A stretch of 43,634 nt of DNA from an uncultured Eubacteriales bacterium (GCA_900545175.1 UQYF01000024.1:1-43634); one strand, 5' to 3'. Shown: positions 16,954 to 25,489, counted from the stretch's first letter. Notes: generated by a model from the sequence alone, not told the origin. Numbers and translations: made by a program.

Positions 16954-17904
16954 CTATATAAGCCTTCCTTCAACCACTCCAAAATGTTCTACAAGTCTGT
17001 CATACTCCGCATCCGTTATCTCCATAACTCCGCCATGGCGCTTCCTTGATGCACCCATATCGTACTTGTCATCATCTATCACATGCATTTTTCCCGCCGC
17101 AATATCATCTATTATAATCGGCATATATCCCTTATGTTCTGCGAATCTGTCCGCAATCAGGCAGAAATGTCCATCCGGCAGCCTATAGCACTCAGGTCCT
17201 TCAAGACCATACAGGCTATCAAGTGTCTCACTTCCTATAACCGAAAATGCATCCTTGTCAAGACTGTCACCATGCTCAAGAATAAGGCACTTGCTCACTT
17301 CATCCTTGGAAAATCTGTAATATCCGGTTCCATCATTTATTATAGTTGTGTCTATTATACTCTGCCCACGCTCAATATATCTTTCAGGTGCGCTAAAGCT
17401 CTTAAAATCGTCCGTAAAGCATCTGTATATTATATGCTTGTCCCCCGGCTCATCAGCGCCGCACACAGGCTTTTTTCCGTCCGCTCTTGTAAATGACGCA
17501 AAAAATACCATAAATCTGCCACTCTTTTCATCATATACAGCCTCCGGCGCCCACACGCAGCCTGCATTTTCAATACCGACTGTATAGCTTGCTGCACCGG
17601 ACCATTCTGTCAGATCATCCGATTCCCATACAATAATATCCCTGCTTCCTTCATGCACTGCTGCATTCCAGTCCTTTTTCGTGTACATACGCAGGTCTGT
17701 AGCAATAAGATAAAACTTTCCTGTGTGCGGATGCCTGACAATGAACGGATCTCTTACACCTTCTTCGCCAAGCCTGGAAATAAGAACCGGCTTTCCTCCA
17801 TTCAGGTCATTCCAATTAAGACCATCCCTGCTCACTGAAAAATAAATCTGTTCTCCATCCGGCGTATCCTCTCCGGTAAAATGCACAAAAATGTAAGCTG
17901 ACAT
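16954..17904 (-). CDS. GH43-like glycoside hydrolase, intracellular
   Basis: 316 residues, about the size of a single five-bladed beta-propeller domain. Conserved GH43-type features are VRDPFIVRHPHTGKFYLIATD (the RDP motif), CVWAPEAVYDEKSGRFMVFFA and LEGPECYRL, where the Glu of EGPE is the expected acid. Relatives act on arabinose- or xylose-containing chains, and some lack activity. There is no signal peptide, so any substrate would be an imported oligosaccharide. The ATG at 17904 has GGAG six bases upstream and is preferred to the ATG at 17916. Its stop is one base before the start of the zinc-ribbon repeat gene, an unusual partner for a glycosidase. Confidence 0.8.
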   Translation of the reverse strand: MSAYIFVHFTGEDTPDGEQIYFSVSRDGLNWNDLNGGKPVLISRLGEEGVRDPFIVRHPHTGKFYLIATDLRMYTKKDWNAAVHEGSRDIIVWESDDLTEWSGAASYTVGIENAGCVWAPEAVYDEKSGRFMVFFASFTRADGKKPVCGADEPGDKHIIYRCFTDDFKSFSAPERYIERGQSIIDTTIINDGTGYYRFSKDEVSKCLILEHGDSLDKDAFSVIGSETLDSLYGLEGPECYRLPDGHFCLIADRFAEHKGYMPIIIDDIAAGKMHVIDDDKYDMGASRKRHGGVMEITDAEYDRLVEHFGVVEGRLI

Positions 17905-18166
17905 AATTTTCTCCATCCAACGTATAATAATAAAAACAGCTCTCGCAATTCCAAAACATTCGAAATAGATTATTTGAATCTCATTCCTGATATTTTATGT
18001 ACTTATAAAAATACAATATCTGATTAATTGTAACACTATTATGCAAACTTTTCCAGCTATTTTACAGCTAAGAATAATTCTGTTTATATATTATTTTTAT
18101 ATTATACTTTTTTAATTTGAAAATTTCCGAAAATGCGTTAAAATAATATGAGACTATTTTGTATCA
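17905..18166. other. AT-rich upstream region with no gene seen
   Basis: This stretch before the GH43-like gene is strongly AT-rich and should contain its promoter, but no -35/-10 pair was clear enough to call. No ORF with a ribosome binding site, repeat or RNA fold was recognised before repeat copy 4 begins. Confidence 0.45.
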
Positions 18167-18473
18167 GGATTAAGGTGTCAAAACATACTCTTTTAACTTA
18201 ACCGTGTATAACTAGTTATATTTATGCATATCACGACTTTTGGGAGAAGCTTAGATGTTCTTAGGACTCTGCTCCCTTCCCAGCCAAAAGCAGCATGGAT
18301 GCTGCTTTAGAAGCAATGTATACAAGGATGTATACTTTGCTTCGGTGGCGGACGTATAGAAAGCCTTTATCAGAGTCCTTAGAACATCTTGCTTCGGACA
18401 ACAGAGCGATATGCATAAATATAACTCGTTATACACTCATACACTAAATTGGCATGTTTTGACCCCCGACCCA
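18167..18473 (+). repeat. MITE-like structured repeat, copy 4
   Basis: Full-length copy with ends GGTGTCAAAACAT / ATGTTTTGACCCCC. The internal stem is TGTATAACTAGTTATA / TATAACTCGTTATACA, and the hairpin AATGTATAC-AAGGAT-GTATACTT shows an A-T pair where copies 2 and 5 have G-C. It lies only about 30 bases upstream of the TetR start at 18503, so the TetR promoter should lie within or be disrupted by the repeat. Same orientation as the other copies. Confidence 0.87.
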
Positions 18474-18502
18474 TAATAGGTAATTTTGAAAGGAACATCG
18501 TA

Positions 18503-19132
18503 ATGGGAAAAGCTGAAGAAAACAAACAGCATAAGAGATTGTCTTTACTTAACACAGCATTCGAACTTTTCACAACAAAGGGTGTCAACAAGACAAGTAT
18601 CTCCGAGATATCAGAGCAGGCAGGTATTGCAAAAGGAACCTTCTATCTGTATTTTAAAGATAAATATGATATCCGAAACAAGCTTATAAGCCACCAGTCA
18701 GAGCTTGTACTAAAAAAAGCTCTTGAAGATTTAAAGGAATCCAAAATTGAGGCGCAGTACAGCGGACTTGAAGGCTTTAAAAAGACCTTTATATTCATCG
18801 CCGACAACATAATTGACCAATTCAGTGAGAACAAGGCACTTTTAACTTTTATATCAAAGAATCTTAGCTGGGCTATATTCAAAAAGGCTCTCTCAAGCAG
18901 CGGCTCCGATGATTCCATTGATTTTAATAAAGCCTTCTACTCACTTATAGAGCGCTCAGGCATACAGTTTAAGGAGCCTGAGATAATGCTCTTCATGATA
19001 ATCGAGCTAATAAGCTCCATATCGTACAGCGCCATTTTATACAGTGACCCGCTGGACATTGACGGACTTAAGCCATATCTATATAATACAATTAATTACA
19101 TTATTGAAAGCCACGCAGTTACGGAGGAATAA
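18503..19132 (+). CDS. TetR-family transcriptional regulator
   Basis: 209 residues. The helix-turn-helix is SISEISEQAGIAKGTFYLYFKDKYDIRNKL, preceded by the basic KQHKRLSLLNTAFELFTTKG helix. The C-terminal domain resembles TetR proteins with hydrophobic ligands. The ATG at 18503 is chosen because AAAGGA lies eight bases upstream; the longer frame from 18449 begins inside repeat copy 4. The next gene starts two bases after its stop, and that gene's GGAGG lies within the last TetR codons, so the membrane protein is coupled to the regulator. Confidence 0.88.
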   Translation: MGKAEENKQHKRLSLLNTAFELFTTKGVNKTSISEISEQAGIAKGTFYLYFKDKYDIRNKLISHQSELVLKKALEDLKESKIEAQYSGLEGFKKTFIFIADNIIDQFSENKALLTFISKNLSWAIFKKALSSSGSDDSIDFNKAFYSLIERSGIQFKEPEIMLFMIIELISSISYSAILYSDPLDIDGLKPYLYNTINYIIESHAVTEE

Positions 19133-19134
19133 CA

Positions 19135-20013
19135 ATGAACAAAGATAACATTACGTCTGACATTTCCGATAATTTAGAAGCCGGTTCCAATAAACCGTCC
19201 CGCCATTCCAAAGAAAAAAATAAAAAGAAATTCTCGAAAGCACAGAAAATCATTATATCTGCTGCAATAGTTATCTGTGTATGCGCTGCTGCCTTCGGAA
19301 TATTCAGTTTCATACAGAACATCGACTATATGCGCCCCGTAAAAGACATATGCAGCATATACAACAGCCGCGAAACTGACACGGACAAGCTTTTTAAGCT
19401 CATCTATTCCGGCTCTGACAAAAAAGCTTACAATTCCGCCTACAAAATAATCGCAAATTCCGACAGCTATTACAGCTATTTTGAAAGCATCCCGACCCAG
19501 CTTGAGGATTACTACCGCGACAATGCCGCATCCGGCGGAAGCAATATTAAAATGAAGTTCGATATAACCGGAAGCAAAGAGAAGATGGATGACAGCCAGC
19601 TCGCAATCATCTACAACGAACTTGAAGCAAAGAGCAGCTATTATCAGGAAATAATCGATGCTATAGACAACCTCGGCAAGGAAGATTACCAGACTCTTGC
19701 CGATTCAATGGGCATTTCATACAAGAGAGCCACATCACTGTGTTCAATCATCCGCTCACGCTGTGAAAGCAAGCTTAAGTTCAACGTCACATCAGGCTAT
19801 TATATAACAGGCCGCTATGTGCTCTACAACAAAGACAATGAAACTACACAGAAAACAGAGCGCCTTACGCTTGCACTCATCAAGCTGGGCGGCAAATGGT
19901 GCATATACGAAGGACGTGAGGACGGTGTAAGACTCGCAACTGGAATCAATTCCTTAGCCGACAGCGATATCATGTGGGACATATACACCAATTATATCCA
20001 GACTATCAGGTAG
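19135..20013 (+). CDS. Single-pass membrane protein, unknown function
   Basis: 292 residues. A basic cytoplasmic tail of about 40 residues (KEKNKKKFSKAQK) precedes one hydrophobic helix (about 41-62), then a soluble region expected outside the cell. The outer region starts with YMRPVKDICSIYNSRETDTDKL and ends with a beta-rich part, SGYYITGRYVLYNKDNE...ALIKLGGKWCIYEG. The protein encoded at 20448-21305 has the same layout and matching segments (RKPVDKIVSLVNKRTTKLD; SAGYTLTGRVIVNDKSG; ALKVIKLNGDWMIDYL), so the two are paralogues. This copy has lost the N-terminal zinc ribbon. Coupled to the TetR gene upstream. No function recognised. Confidence 0.75.
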   Translation: MNKDNITSDISDNLEAGSNKPSRHSKEKNKKKFSKAQKIIISAAIVICVCAAAFGIFSFIQNIDYMRPVKDICSIYNSRETDTDKLFKLIYSGSDKKAYNSAYKIIANSDSYYSYFESIPTQLEDYYRDNAASGGSNIKMKFDITGSKEKMDDSQLAIIYNELEAKSSYYQEIIDAIDNLGKEDYQTLADSMGISYKRATSLCSIIRSRCESKLKFNVTSGYYITGRYVLYNKDNETTQKTERLTLALIKLGGKWCIYEGREDGVRLATGINSLADSDIMWDIYTNYIQTIR

Positions 20014-20041
20014 AAATCAACTATATATCCCCTGTGTCATA

Positions 20042-20347
20042 GGATTCGGGTGTCAAAACATGTTCTGTAAACTTGATTGTGTATAGCATGTTGTATTTAA
20101 ACATATCACAACTTTGGGAGAAGCTTAGTTGTTCTTTGGACTCTGCTCATTTTCTAGCCAAAGGCAGCATGGATGCTGCTTTAGAAGCAATGCATACAAG
20201 GATGTATGCTTGCTTCGGTGGCGGACGTATAGAAAACATTTATCAGAGTCCTTAGAACACCTTGCTTCGTACAATGGAGCTGATATGTATAAATATAATA
20301 TGCTATACACTCTTAACCTAAATCAGCATGTTTTGACACCCGAATCC
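20042..20347 (+). repeat. MITE-like structured repeat, copy 5
   Basis: The best-defined copy, 306 bp. Its ends are a perfect 21-bp inverted repeat beginning GGATTCGGGTGTCAAAAC (20042) and ending at 20347. The second stem is GTGTATAGCATGTTGTATTT paired with AAATATAATATGCTATACAC, with substitutions mostly kept as pairs or G-T wobbles. It ends 8 bp before the bidirectional terminator at 20356. No convincing target-site duplication was seen. Confidence 0.9.
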
Positions 20348-20355
20348 CGTTATAC

Positions 20356-20418
20356 AAAAAGGACTGCACGCACAATGTCATTAATCAGTGATGACATTGC
20401 TGCACGCAGTCCTTTTTA
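20356..20418. terminator. Bidirectional terminator between convergent paralogues
   Basis: AAAAAGGACTGC pairs with GCAGTCCTTTTT, and an inner CAATGTCAT/ATGACATTG stem sits inside. T-runs are present on both strands. It serves the gene ending at 20013 and the convergent gene ending at 20448. Confidence 0.85.
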
Positions 20419-20447
20419 TTAACATTATGTAATCAAGCTTCTAAAGC

Positions 20448-21305
20448 TTAGTAGAAGTTTCCTATCATACTCTCTAAATCCCAGATGCTGATGCCCTCAT
20501 CGCTCATAAGTGAGAGATAATCTATCATCCAGTCGCCGTTGAGCTTAATTACCTTTAAGGCCATCTTGTCGGACTTCCAGATTGTATCTCCGCTCTTATC
20601 ATTAACGATTACTCTTCCTGTAAGAGTATAGCCTGCTGATACCTTCGCATCCTTGAATTCATTCATGAAATTTATTGCAACCTTGCATAAATCCTTTGCC
20701 TTTGACTTTGAAATTCCAAGTGAATCAGCGATATCTTCGTAGTCATACTTATCGTAATCCTTCATATCATCGCATATTGATTCAAAATAACTGCTATAGA
20801 GTGCTGAATATTTGTAATCTGCATCCTCAAGCTGGTCAGAATCGAACTTTTCCTTATCTGCGCAATCAAACTTAACTTTCCAGCCATCATCATATTCATC
20901 ATCAAATTCATCATACAGAGCACTGAGAGACTCTTCTGCACTGTCAAATGCATCTGCAAAGTCATCCGATGACTTCAGTATCTTAACAGCCTTCTTGTAT
21001 GAAGACATAGCAAAGTCAGGTAATACTGCCGATGCGAGAGAATCAAGCTTCGTTGTTCTCTTATTTACTAAGCTTACAATCTTATCAACCGGCTTCCTGT
21101 AGCTATTGGTTAAATTGAGGATTATTGCCACTCCACCTGCAACTGCAACTATAAGAACCAGAATTGCAATCAACAGTCCTTTCTTTCCCTTCTTGGCAGT
21201 TCCTGCATTGCCAGGCTGATTAGGCATATTTCCTGTCTGTCCCTGCGTACAATTACATACTTCCCCCTCTGCGAGAGGCCTTCCACAATTTTCACAAAAT
21301 GCCAT
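20448..21305 (-). CDS. Zinc-ribbon membrane protein, paralogue of the 19135 gene
   Basis: 285 residues. An N-terminal zinc ribbon (FCENCGRPLAEGEVCNC, cysteines 4, 7, 17 and 19) is followed by a linker, one transmembrane helix (about 44-66) and a soluble outer domain of about 215 residues with an acidic middle (DEFDDEYDDG). The outer domain matches that of the protein at 19135-20013 segment by segment. Zinc-ribbon plus single-TM proteins are common in Lachnospiraceae, usually without known role. AAGGAGG precedes the ATG at 21305. It faces its paralogue, with repeat copy 5 between them. Confidence 0.78.
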   Translation of the reverse strand: MAFCENCGRPLAEGEVCNCTQGQTGNMPNQPGNAGTAKKGKKGLLIAILVLIVAVAGGVAIILNLTNSYRKPVDKIVSLVNKRTTKLDSLASAVLPDFAMSSYKKAVKILKSSDDFADAFDSAEESLSALYDEFDDEYDDGWKVKFDCADKEKFDSDQLEDADYKYSALYSSYFESICDDMKDYDKYDYEDIADSLGISKSKAKDLCKVAINFMNEFKDAKVSAGYTLTGRVIVNDKSGDTIWKSDKMALKVIKLNGDWMIDYLSLMSDEGISIWDLESMIGNFY

Positions 21306-21468
21306 TTTGCTCCTCCTTGGATTATCATGTTGTACCCGGATAAAGATATATCGCCGGAATATATGGTGTCATTGTCAAAATGTATTCTGACTCCGACAGC
21401 ACTTATTAAAAATTATAACTTTTTCTCGCAAAAAAGCAACTAAAAAACTAAAAATTTTTATAATTCTA

Positions 21469-22587
21469 TCAATTTGCGTCACTATATGACCCATTTGCTA
21501 TGCAGCCAGCCATAAAAGCCGAAAAAAGAGTCATCGGAACCGAGAAATCCAGATAGAAAAAACTTACTATATACCCTATCATAAAAAGCCCCAGAAGCTT
21601 ATCCTCAATCGCCGCTTTATTGCGGTAATTGTCAAGCGCCTTGTAAGCAAATGCACACATGAGTGCCACTGTCATAGACAGCGCTATGAAGCCGCACTGT
21701 GACAGAATATTGTCAAGCGAGCCCGCAAAATTGTTGATATATACATAGATGTACAAAAGAGCCTGTGTGACAACCTTTGTTCCTTCATGAATCTCCATGC
21801 TGAATATGTCATTCATATTAAGTATTCCCCAGAAGAATAATATTGCAAAGGTTATTCCTGTTGTCGTCTGCCATCTCTTAAGCGAAGGGATGTGCTTTTT
21901 GTCTCTGTCGGATTTTATTCTCGGCCTTCTTTCCTTCAAAAGCAGGCTTGCGAGTCCTAAGACAACCAGCACAATATATAGTATCTCATTTTCGGCAAGC
22001 ATCTGCATAACTCCTTCCTTCATCGGAATATTTTTAAGGAAAAATATTACTCCGACCATCTTTAACACAAGCAGCTGCATGAACCATGCACACACATATT
22101 TCATCACAGCGGTATATGTCGCATCAAGCACCATTATGGCTGCTATCATCGTGCCTACACAGATGATAATTCCGTTGCTGTTCTGATTTATACAGAATAT
22201 AAACACACTTCCGACAACTCCGAGCGCATATGAAAAGCATTTTGTGCCTGTAGTGTTCGTAAATCCCGCCAGTGAAAAAAGCATTATAACCGCCGCAAAG
22301 CTTAAAAATCCATCGCTTACAGTCCTGTGAACCAGAAATTGTATCCCGGCGGCAATAAGAACGGGAATGAAAAGAATTGAAAGTACAATCGGAAGATATT
22401 TTTTTATACTGCCTGCCATAGCTCCCGCAAAATACAGCACAATGCATAACGCCATGCACACAGCCTGAAAATATTGTCCGTTAAATATACCAAGCACCGC
22501 AAAATACAATGCCATTCCGACAAATAATATGTTGAGTGATAAATCATTCTTCATAATTTTCGGAATTTCTTTAACGTATTTCCTCAT
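21469..22587 (-). CDS. Polytopic membrane protein, last gene of the sugar cluster
   Basis: 372 residues with roughly ten to twelve hydrophobic segments and short loops, apart from one basic loop (KERRPRIKSDRDKKHIPSLK). The ATG at 22587 is chosen because GGAG lies seven bases upstream; the frame extends to 22692 but that part overlaps the previous gene. It starts 19 bases after the stop of the GT-C-like gene and looks co-transcribed. It could be a polymerase, flippase or accessory protein for the glycan, but no motif decides this, and I do not recognise the family. Confidence 0.6.
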   Translation of the reverse strand: MRKYVKEIPKIMKNDLSLNILFVGMALYFAVLGIFNGQYFQAVCMALCIVLYFAGAMAGSIKKYLPIVLSILFIPVLIAAGIQFLVHRTVSDGFLSFAAVIMLFSLAGFTNTTGTKCFSYALGVVGSVFIFCINQNSNGIIICVGTMIAAIMVLDATYTAVMKYVCAWFMQLLVLKMVGVIFFLKNIPMKEGVMQMLAENEILYIVLVVLGLASLLLKERRPRIKSDRDKKHIPSLKRWQTTTGITFAILFFWGILNMNDIFSMEIHEGTKVVTQALLYIYVYINNFAGSLDNILSQCGFIALSMTVALMCAFAYKALDNYRNKAAIEDKLLGLFMIGYIVSFFYLDFSVPMTLFSAFMAGCIANGSYSDAN

Positions 22588-22606
22588 AATGTTTCTCCAT
22601 TCCCTT

Positions 22607-24505
22607 TCATTTATTATACTCATCCTTAAGCCTGAAAAAATAATACAATACAGTTCCCAAAGAACCCTCGAACTCAATCTTCGGGCCGTCAACCTGATAA
22701 TATGTGCTTATATTGTCTATTGCAGCCTTAGAATCGCCTCTGTTCCACGGTATCTCAATATATACAAGTCTTTCCGGAAGCTGTTTTAACTTTAAAATTC
22801 CATCCACAGCCACTCTCTCAATTCCGACATAGCGCTCATCTTCATCGCCGCTGTGATATACAAGCTCTCCATTAAGCTTATCCCACTTTATATCATCCTG
22901 ACGGAACTGAGTCTCTCCCTCATCCGCCGATGAAGCCACTGTTATCTTAGTGTCAGAAGCATACTCGCATAGAATACTGTCTATCGCTTCATTCACAAAT
23001 GTATAATGGTAATTGTAATAGCCGTAATCTCCGAGATTTCCATTTAACTGTGCTTCATCCTTTGAAAATCCTGCCGTGTAAAGTATAGGAAAACGGTTAG
23101 TCTCCATGTTCGTAAACAACGATGCACTAACCGGGTCTATTGTTACAAATGTCTCACACAGCATCAGTGCACCGATAACCGCCAAAGTCGAAAGTATAAC
23201 TCTTCTTCTCTCAAAAAGCTTTATAAGCATTATCACGCCGAACATTGCAAGGAGTGTATCCGCCAGCATATTGTATCTTGGCAGCGTAGCTTTCGGATAT
23301 GCCAGAAGATAGAGAACATATACTATATAACAGCCTGTCATTATAAGCCATGGCGTAAATTCCATCCTGTGCGTTCTTCTGACTCTCATGTTGGCATACA
23401 CCATCACGATACCCATAAGCACTATTATCAGCCATATCCAGTTAAAATTAAGCACATACAGCTGTGCGAGCTTGATTCTTATGTAATAGCCCGAAAAAGC
23501 TATCCTGTTGGCTGCACATACTCTTATAACTCCATATACGAAAAGCAGCACTGCCGCTATAGCTGCTATGGCTATAACGCCGGTTCTTAGATTATACTCA
23601 TCTCCGTCACCATCAGGGCTTTCAACCTCGGCAGCACTATTCTTTCCTGCTGAATCTTTTTTGCCTGCCTTAGTCGCGGTTATGAGCATTCCAATCAAAA
23701 ATGCTCCGGCAAAGCACAGCGCGACAAGCATTCCTGAGCTCTTGGTTGTGCCAAGCATTATAAGCCAGAAAACCATAAGAATGTATTTTTTGCTCACACA
23801 GCAGTACAGTGCATATATGAAAAACATTGTCATGCCGTACTCTAATCCGCAAAGCGTTGACATTCCAAGCTGCATAGGTGAAAAGGATACAACTAGCGCA
23901 GCAAAAAACAGTATAATGGTTCTTGCCTTCGGAAAGAGCTTTTTAAATATCATATAGATACAGCATGCTCCCGCAAGTCCCATATAGAGCTGGCTCCACT
24001 GAAAGCCGGTTCCTCTTCCCGGCACTAAAAATTCGCCCATGAGAGCAAACATGCTGTAGCCGTAAGCGCTCCTGTCCGCAATCTTTCCCGCATTTATAAA
24101 ATCAGTGATAATCATATCCGGATGATACAGAAGATACTCCAAAGACTCGTAACATGTAAGTCCTTCATCAAGCTGCAATGTTCCCACAATCTGAACTCTT
24201 ATCAGATAATGAATTATTACAAGCAGTGCGCATGCTGTTATATCCTTGTAATCTCTTGTCACTGCGCCGCTCTTTATCCGCAAAACGACAAGTCCTGTGA
24301 CGCTTATAAGCAAAAGTGCCATACTCACACTCATGCCTGTATTTACAAAGCTTCTAAAGCCGGCGCTCCACACATCCGCATATAATGTTGAAATTTTCGC
24401 AAGTGTAAAGAAAATCGTGAAAAACAGAATAATAACAGCAATTTGCGATACCTGCCATGCTATTTTGTTATATCTTTGTTTTGAATCCATATCTTTCATT
24501 TTCAT
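22607..24505 (-). CDS. GT-C-like polytopic glycosyltransferase candidate
   Basis: 632 residues with about eleven hydrophobic segments followed by a C-terminal soluble region of roughly 150 residues. The first large outer loop contains TLQLDEGLTCYESLEYLLYH. An Asp-Glu pair in this loop is the hallmark of GT-C enzymes such as ArnT and protein mannosyltransferases, which use polyprenyl-phosphate sugars as donors. Assignment is by this layout only. The GtrB-like enzyme encoded in the same cluster could supply such a donor. The ATG at 24505 follows GGATGGGG at about seven bases; an ATG at 24517 is the alternative. It starts 24 bases after the oxidoreductase gene. Confidence 0.6.
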   Translation of the reverse strand: MKMKDMDSKQRYNKIAWQVSQIAVIILFFTIFFTLAKISTLYADVWSAGFRSFVNTGMSVSMALLLISVTGLVVLRIKSGAVTRDYKDITACALLVIIHYLIRVQIVGTLQLDEGLTCYESLEYLLYHPDMIITDFINAGKIADRSAYGYSMFALMGEFLVPGRGTGFQWSQLYMGLAGACCIYMIFKKLFPKARTIILFFAALVVSFSPMQLGMSTLCGLEYGMTMFFIYALYCCVSKKYILMVFWLIMLGTTKSSGMLVALCFAGAFLIGMLITATKAGKKDSAGKNSAAEVESPDGDGDEYNLRTGVIAIAAIAAVLLFVYGVIRVCAANRIAFSGYYIRIKLAQLYVLNFNWIWLIIVLMGIVMVYANMRVRRTHRMEFTPWLIMTGCYIVYVLYLLAYPKATLPRYNMLADTLLAMFGVIMLIKLFERRRVILSTLAVIGALMLCETFVTIDPVSASLFTNMETNRFPILYTAGFSKDEAQLNGNLGDYGYYNYHYTFVNEAIDSILCEYASDTKITVASSADEGETQFRQDDIKWDKLNGELVYHSGDEDERYVGIERVAVDGILKLKQLPERLVYIEIPWNRGDSKAAIDNISTYYQVDGPKIEFEGSLGTVLYYFFRLKDEYNK

Positions 24506-24529
24506 TATAAACCCCATCCGTGTCTCACA

Positions 24530-25489
24530 CTAGCCTTCATTCCTTCTGACAGCATCGACAAACTCAGCCTGTCTTACCAGCTCCTGCGCCATTTCAGCCC
24601 TCAGTCCGTCATCGTCAACAGCCCTAAGATACATCTTAATCGACTCCTCAAACGCATCACATGAGGCAAGCTCTATACTCCTGCTTCCAGCTCCTGTCTC
24701 AATAAGTGCTGTCGGAACAAAGCCATTCGGTGTCGTGTAGATTCTGCCTGTTGTGAGTCTTCCCTTACTTCCCCATAGTTCAAGCGAGCACTGATACTGG
24801 CAGTCCATTCCGAACGCTGCCTGTGCAAGCACACCATCAGCATTCATAAACTCGGCTGTACCGAATATATCAACGCCTGTTTCTTCATCATAATCAAGCT
24901 TTGAAGCGACAAGTCTTGTACTCTTTCCGAGAAGCCTGTTAATAAGCTTGATCGTATAACCGCCATTATCGAGCATTGTTCCTCCGCCAAGCTCCTTAAC
25001 ATATCTGAAATCACCGCCTGCTCTCCTTGGGAACCCGAAGCTTGTGCGCACAAGACGAAGCTTTCCAAGCTCTCCGGATGCTATAATCTTCTCTATATCA
25101 GCAAGCTGTGCATGATATTGGAACATATAGTTTTCCTGAAGCACAAGTCCCATGCTCCCGGCAATCCCTGCAAGCTCCCTCGTCTGCTCTGCCGATATTG
25201 TGGAAGGCTTCTCAAGAAATACATGCTTTCCGGCAAGCAGTGCCTTCTTCGCCCACTCATAATGAAAAACCGGTGGAAGCGGCACATATATACAGTCAAC
25301 ATTTTCATCCTGAATAACCTCGTCATAGGATTCATACACATGGATATTGTATTTGTCAACGAACCTTTTAAGCTTGTCCGGTGAATTTGATGCCACTCCG
25401 GCACACTGTACACCCTGAACCTTTTCTAATGCAGGCAAAAATCTATTAAACGCGATATCCGCAGCTCCAAGTATACCTATTCTGAACAT
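24530..25489 (-). CDS. Gfo/Idh/MocA oxidoreductase, candidate NDP-sugar 3-ketoreductase
   Basis: 319 residues. The N-terminal Rossmann fold has IGILGAADIAFNRFLPAL, and the family motif GKHVFLEKPST supplies the conserved Lys of EKP. The C-terminal alpha/beta domain includes GGGTMLDNGGYTI. In deoxysugar pathways, enzymes of this family (KijD10, SpnN type) reduce the 3-keto group left by an NDP-hexose 2,3-dehydratase. The gene directly upstream here encodes exactly such a dehydratase, which is the main reason for this call. Reduction of another keto-sugar is possible. The ATG at 25489 is preferred, with AAAGGA ten bases upstream. Confidence 0.82.
   Translation of the reverse strand: MFRIGILGAADIAFNRFLPALEKVQGVQCAGVASNSPDKLKRFVDKYNIHVYESYDEVIQDENVDCIYVPLPPVFHYEWAKKALLAGKHVFLEKPSTISAEQTRELAGIAGSMGLVLQENYMFQYHAQLADIEKIIASGELGKLRLVRTSFGFPRRAGGDFRYVKELGGGTMLDNGGYTIKLINRLLGKSTRLVASKLDYDEETGVDIFGTAEFMNADGVLAQAAFGMDCQYQCSLELWGSKGRLTTGRIYTTPNGFVPTALIETGAGSRSIELASCDAFEESIKMYLRAVDDDGLRAEMAQELVRQAEFVDAVRRNEG

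Noticed and set aside
20074..20255. Plus-strand frames across repeat copy 5 and similar frames over the other copies
   Set aside because: They have no ribosome binding sites, are not conserved between copies, and lie fully within palindromic DNA.
145..20310. Short minus-strand reading frames of about 61-65 codons inside repeat copies 1, 2, 4 and 5, ending in QSPKN-type residues
   Set aside because: They follow from the conserved DNA palindromes. In copy 5 the middle of the frame is shifted and the peptide changes completely while the hairpins are kept. No ribosome binding site was seen. The conserved feature is the fold, not the peptide.
2877..20347. Target-site duplications next to the repeat copies
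   Set aside because: Flanks of copies 2, 4 and 5 were compared. No identical direct repeats directly abut the ends, so transposition is inferred from the inverted ends and copy number only.
18167..20347. Copies 4 and 5 as ends of a composite transposon carrying the TetR operon
   Set aside because: They flank the two genes, but no transposase is present, the other copies do not share this arrangement, and no outer direct repeats were found. Chance clustering cannot be excluded.
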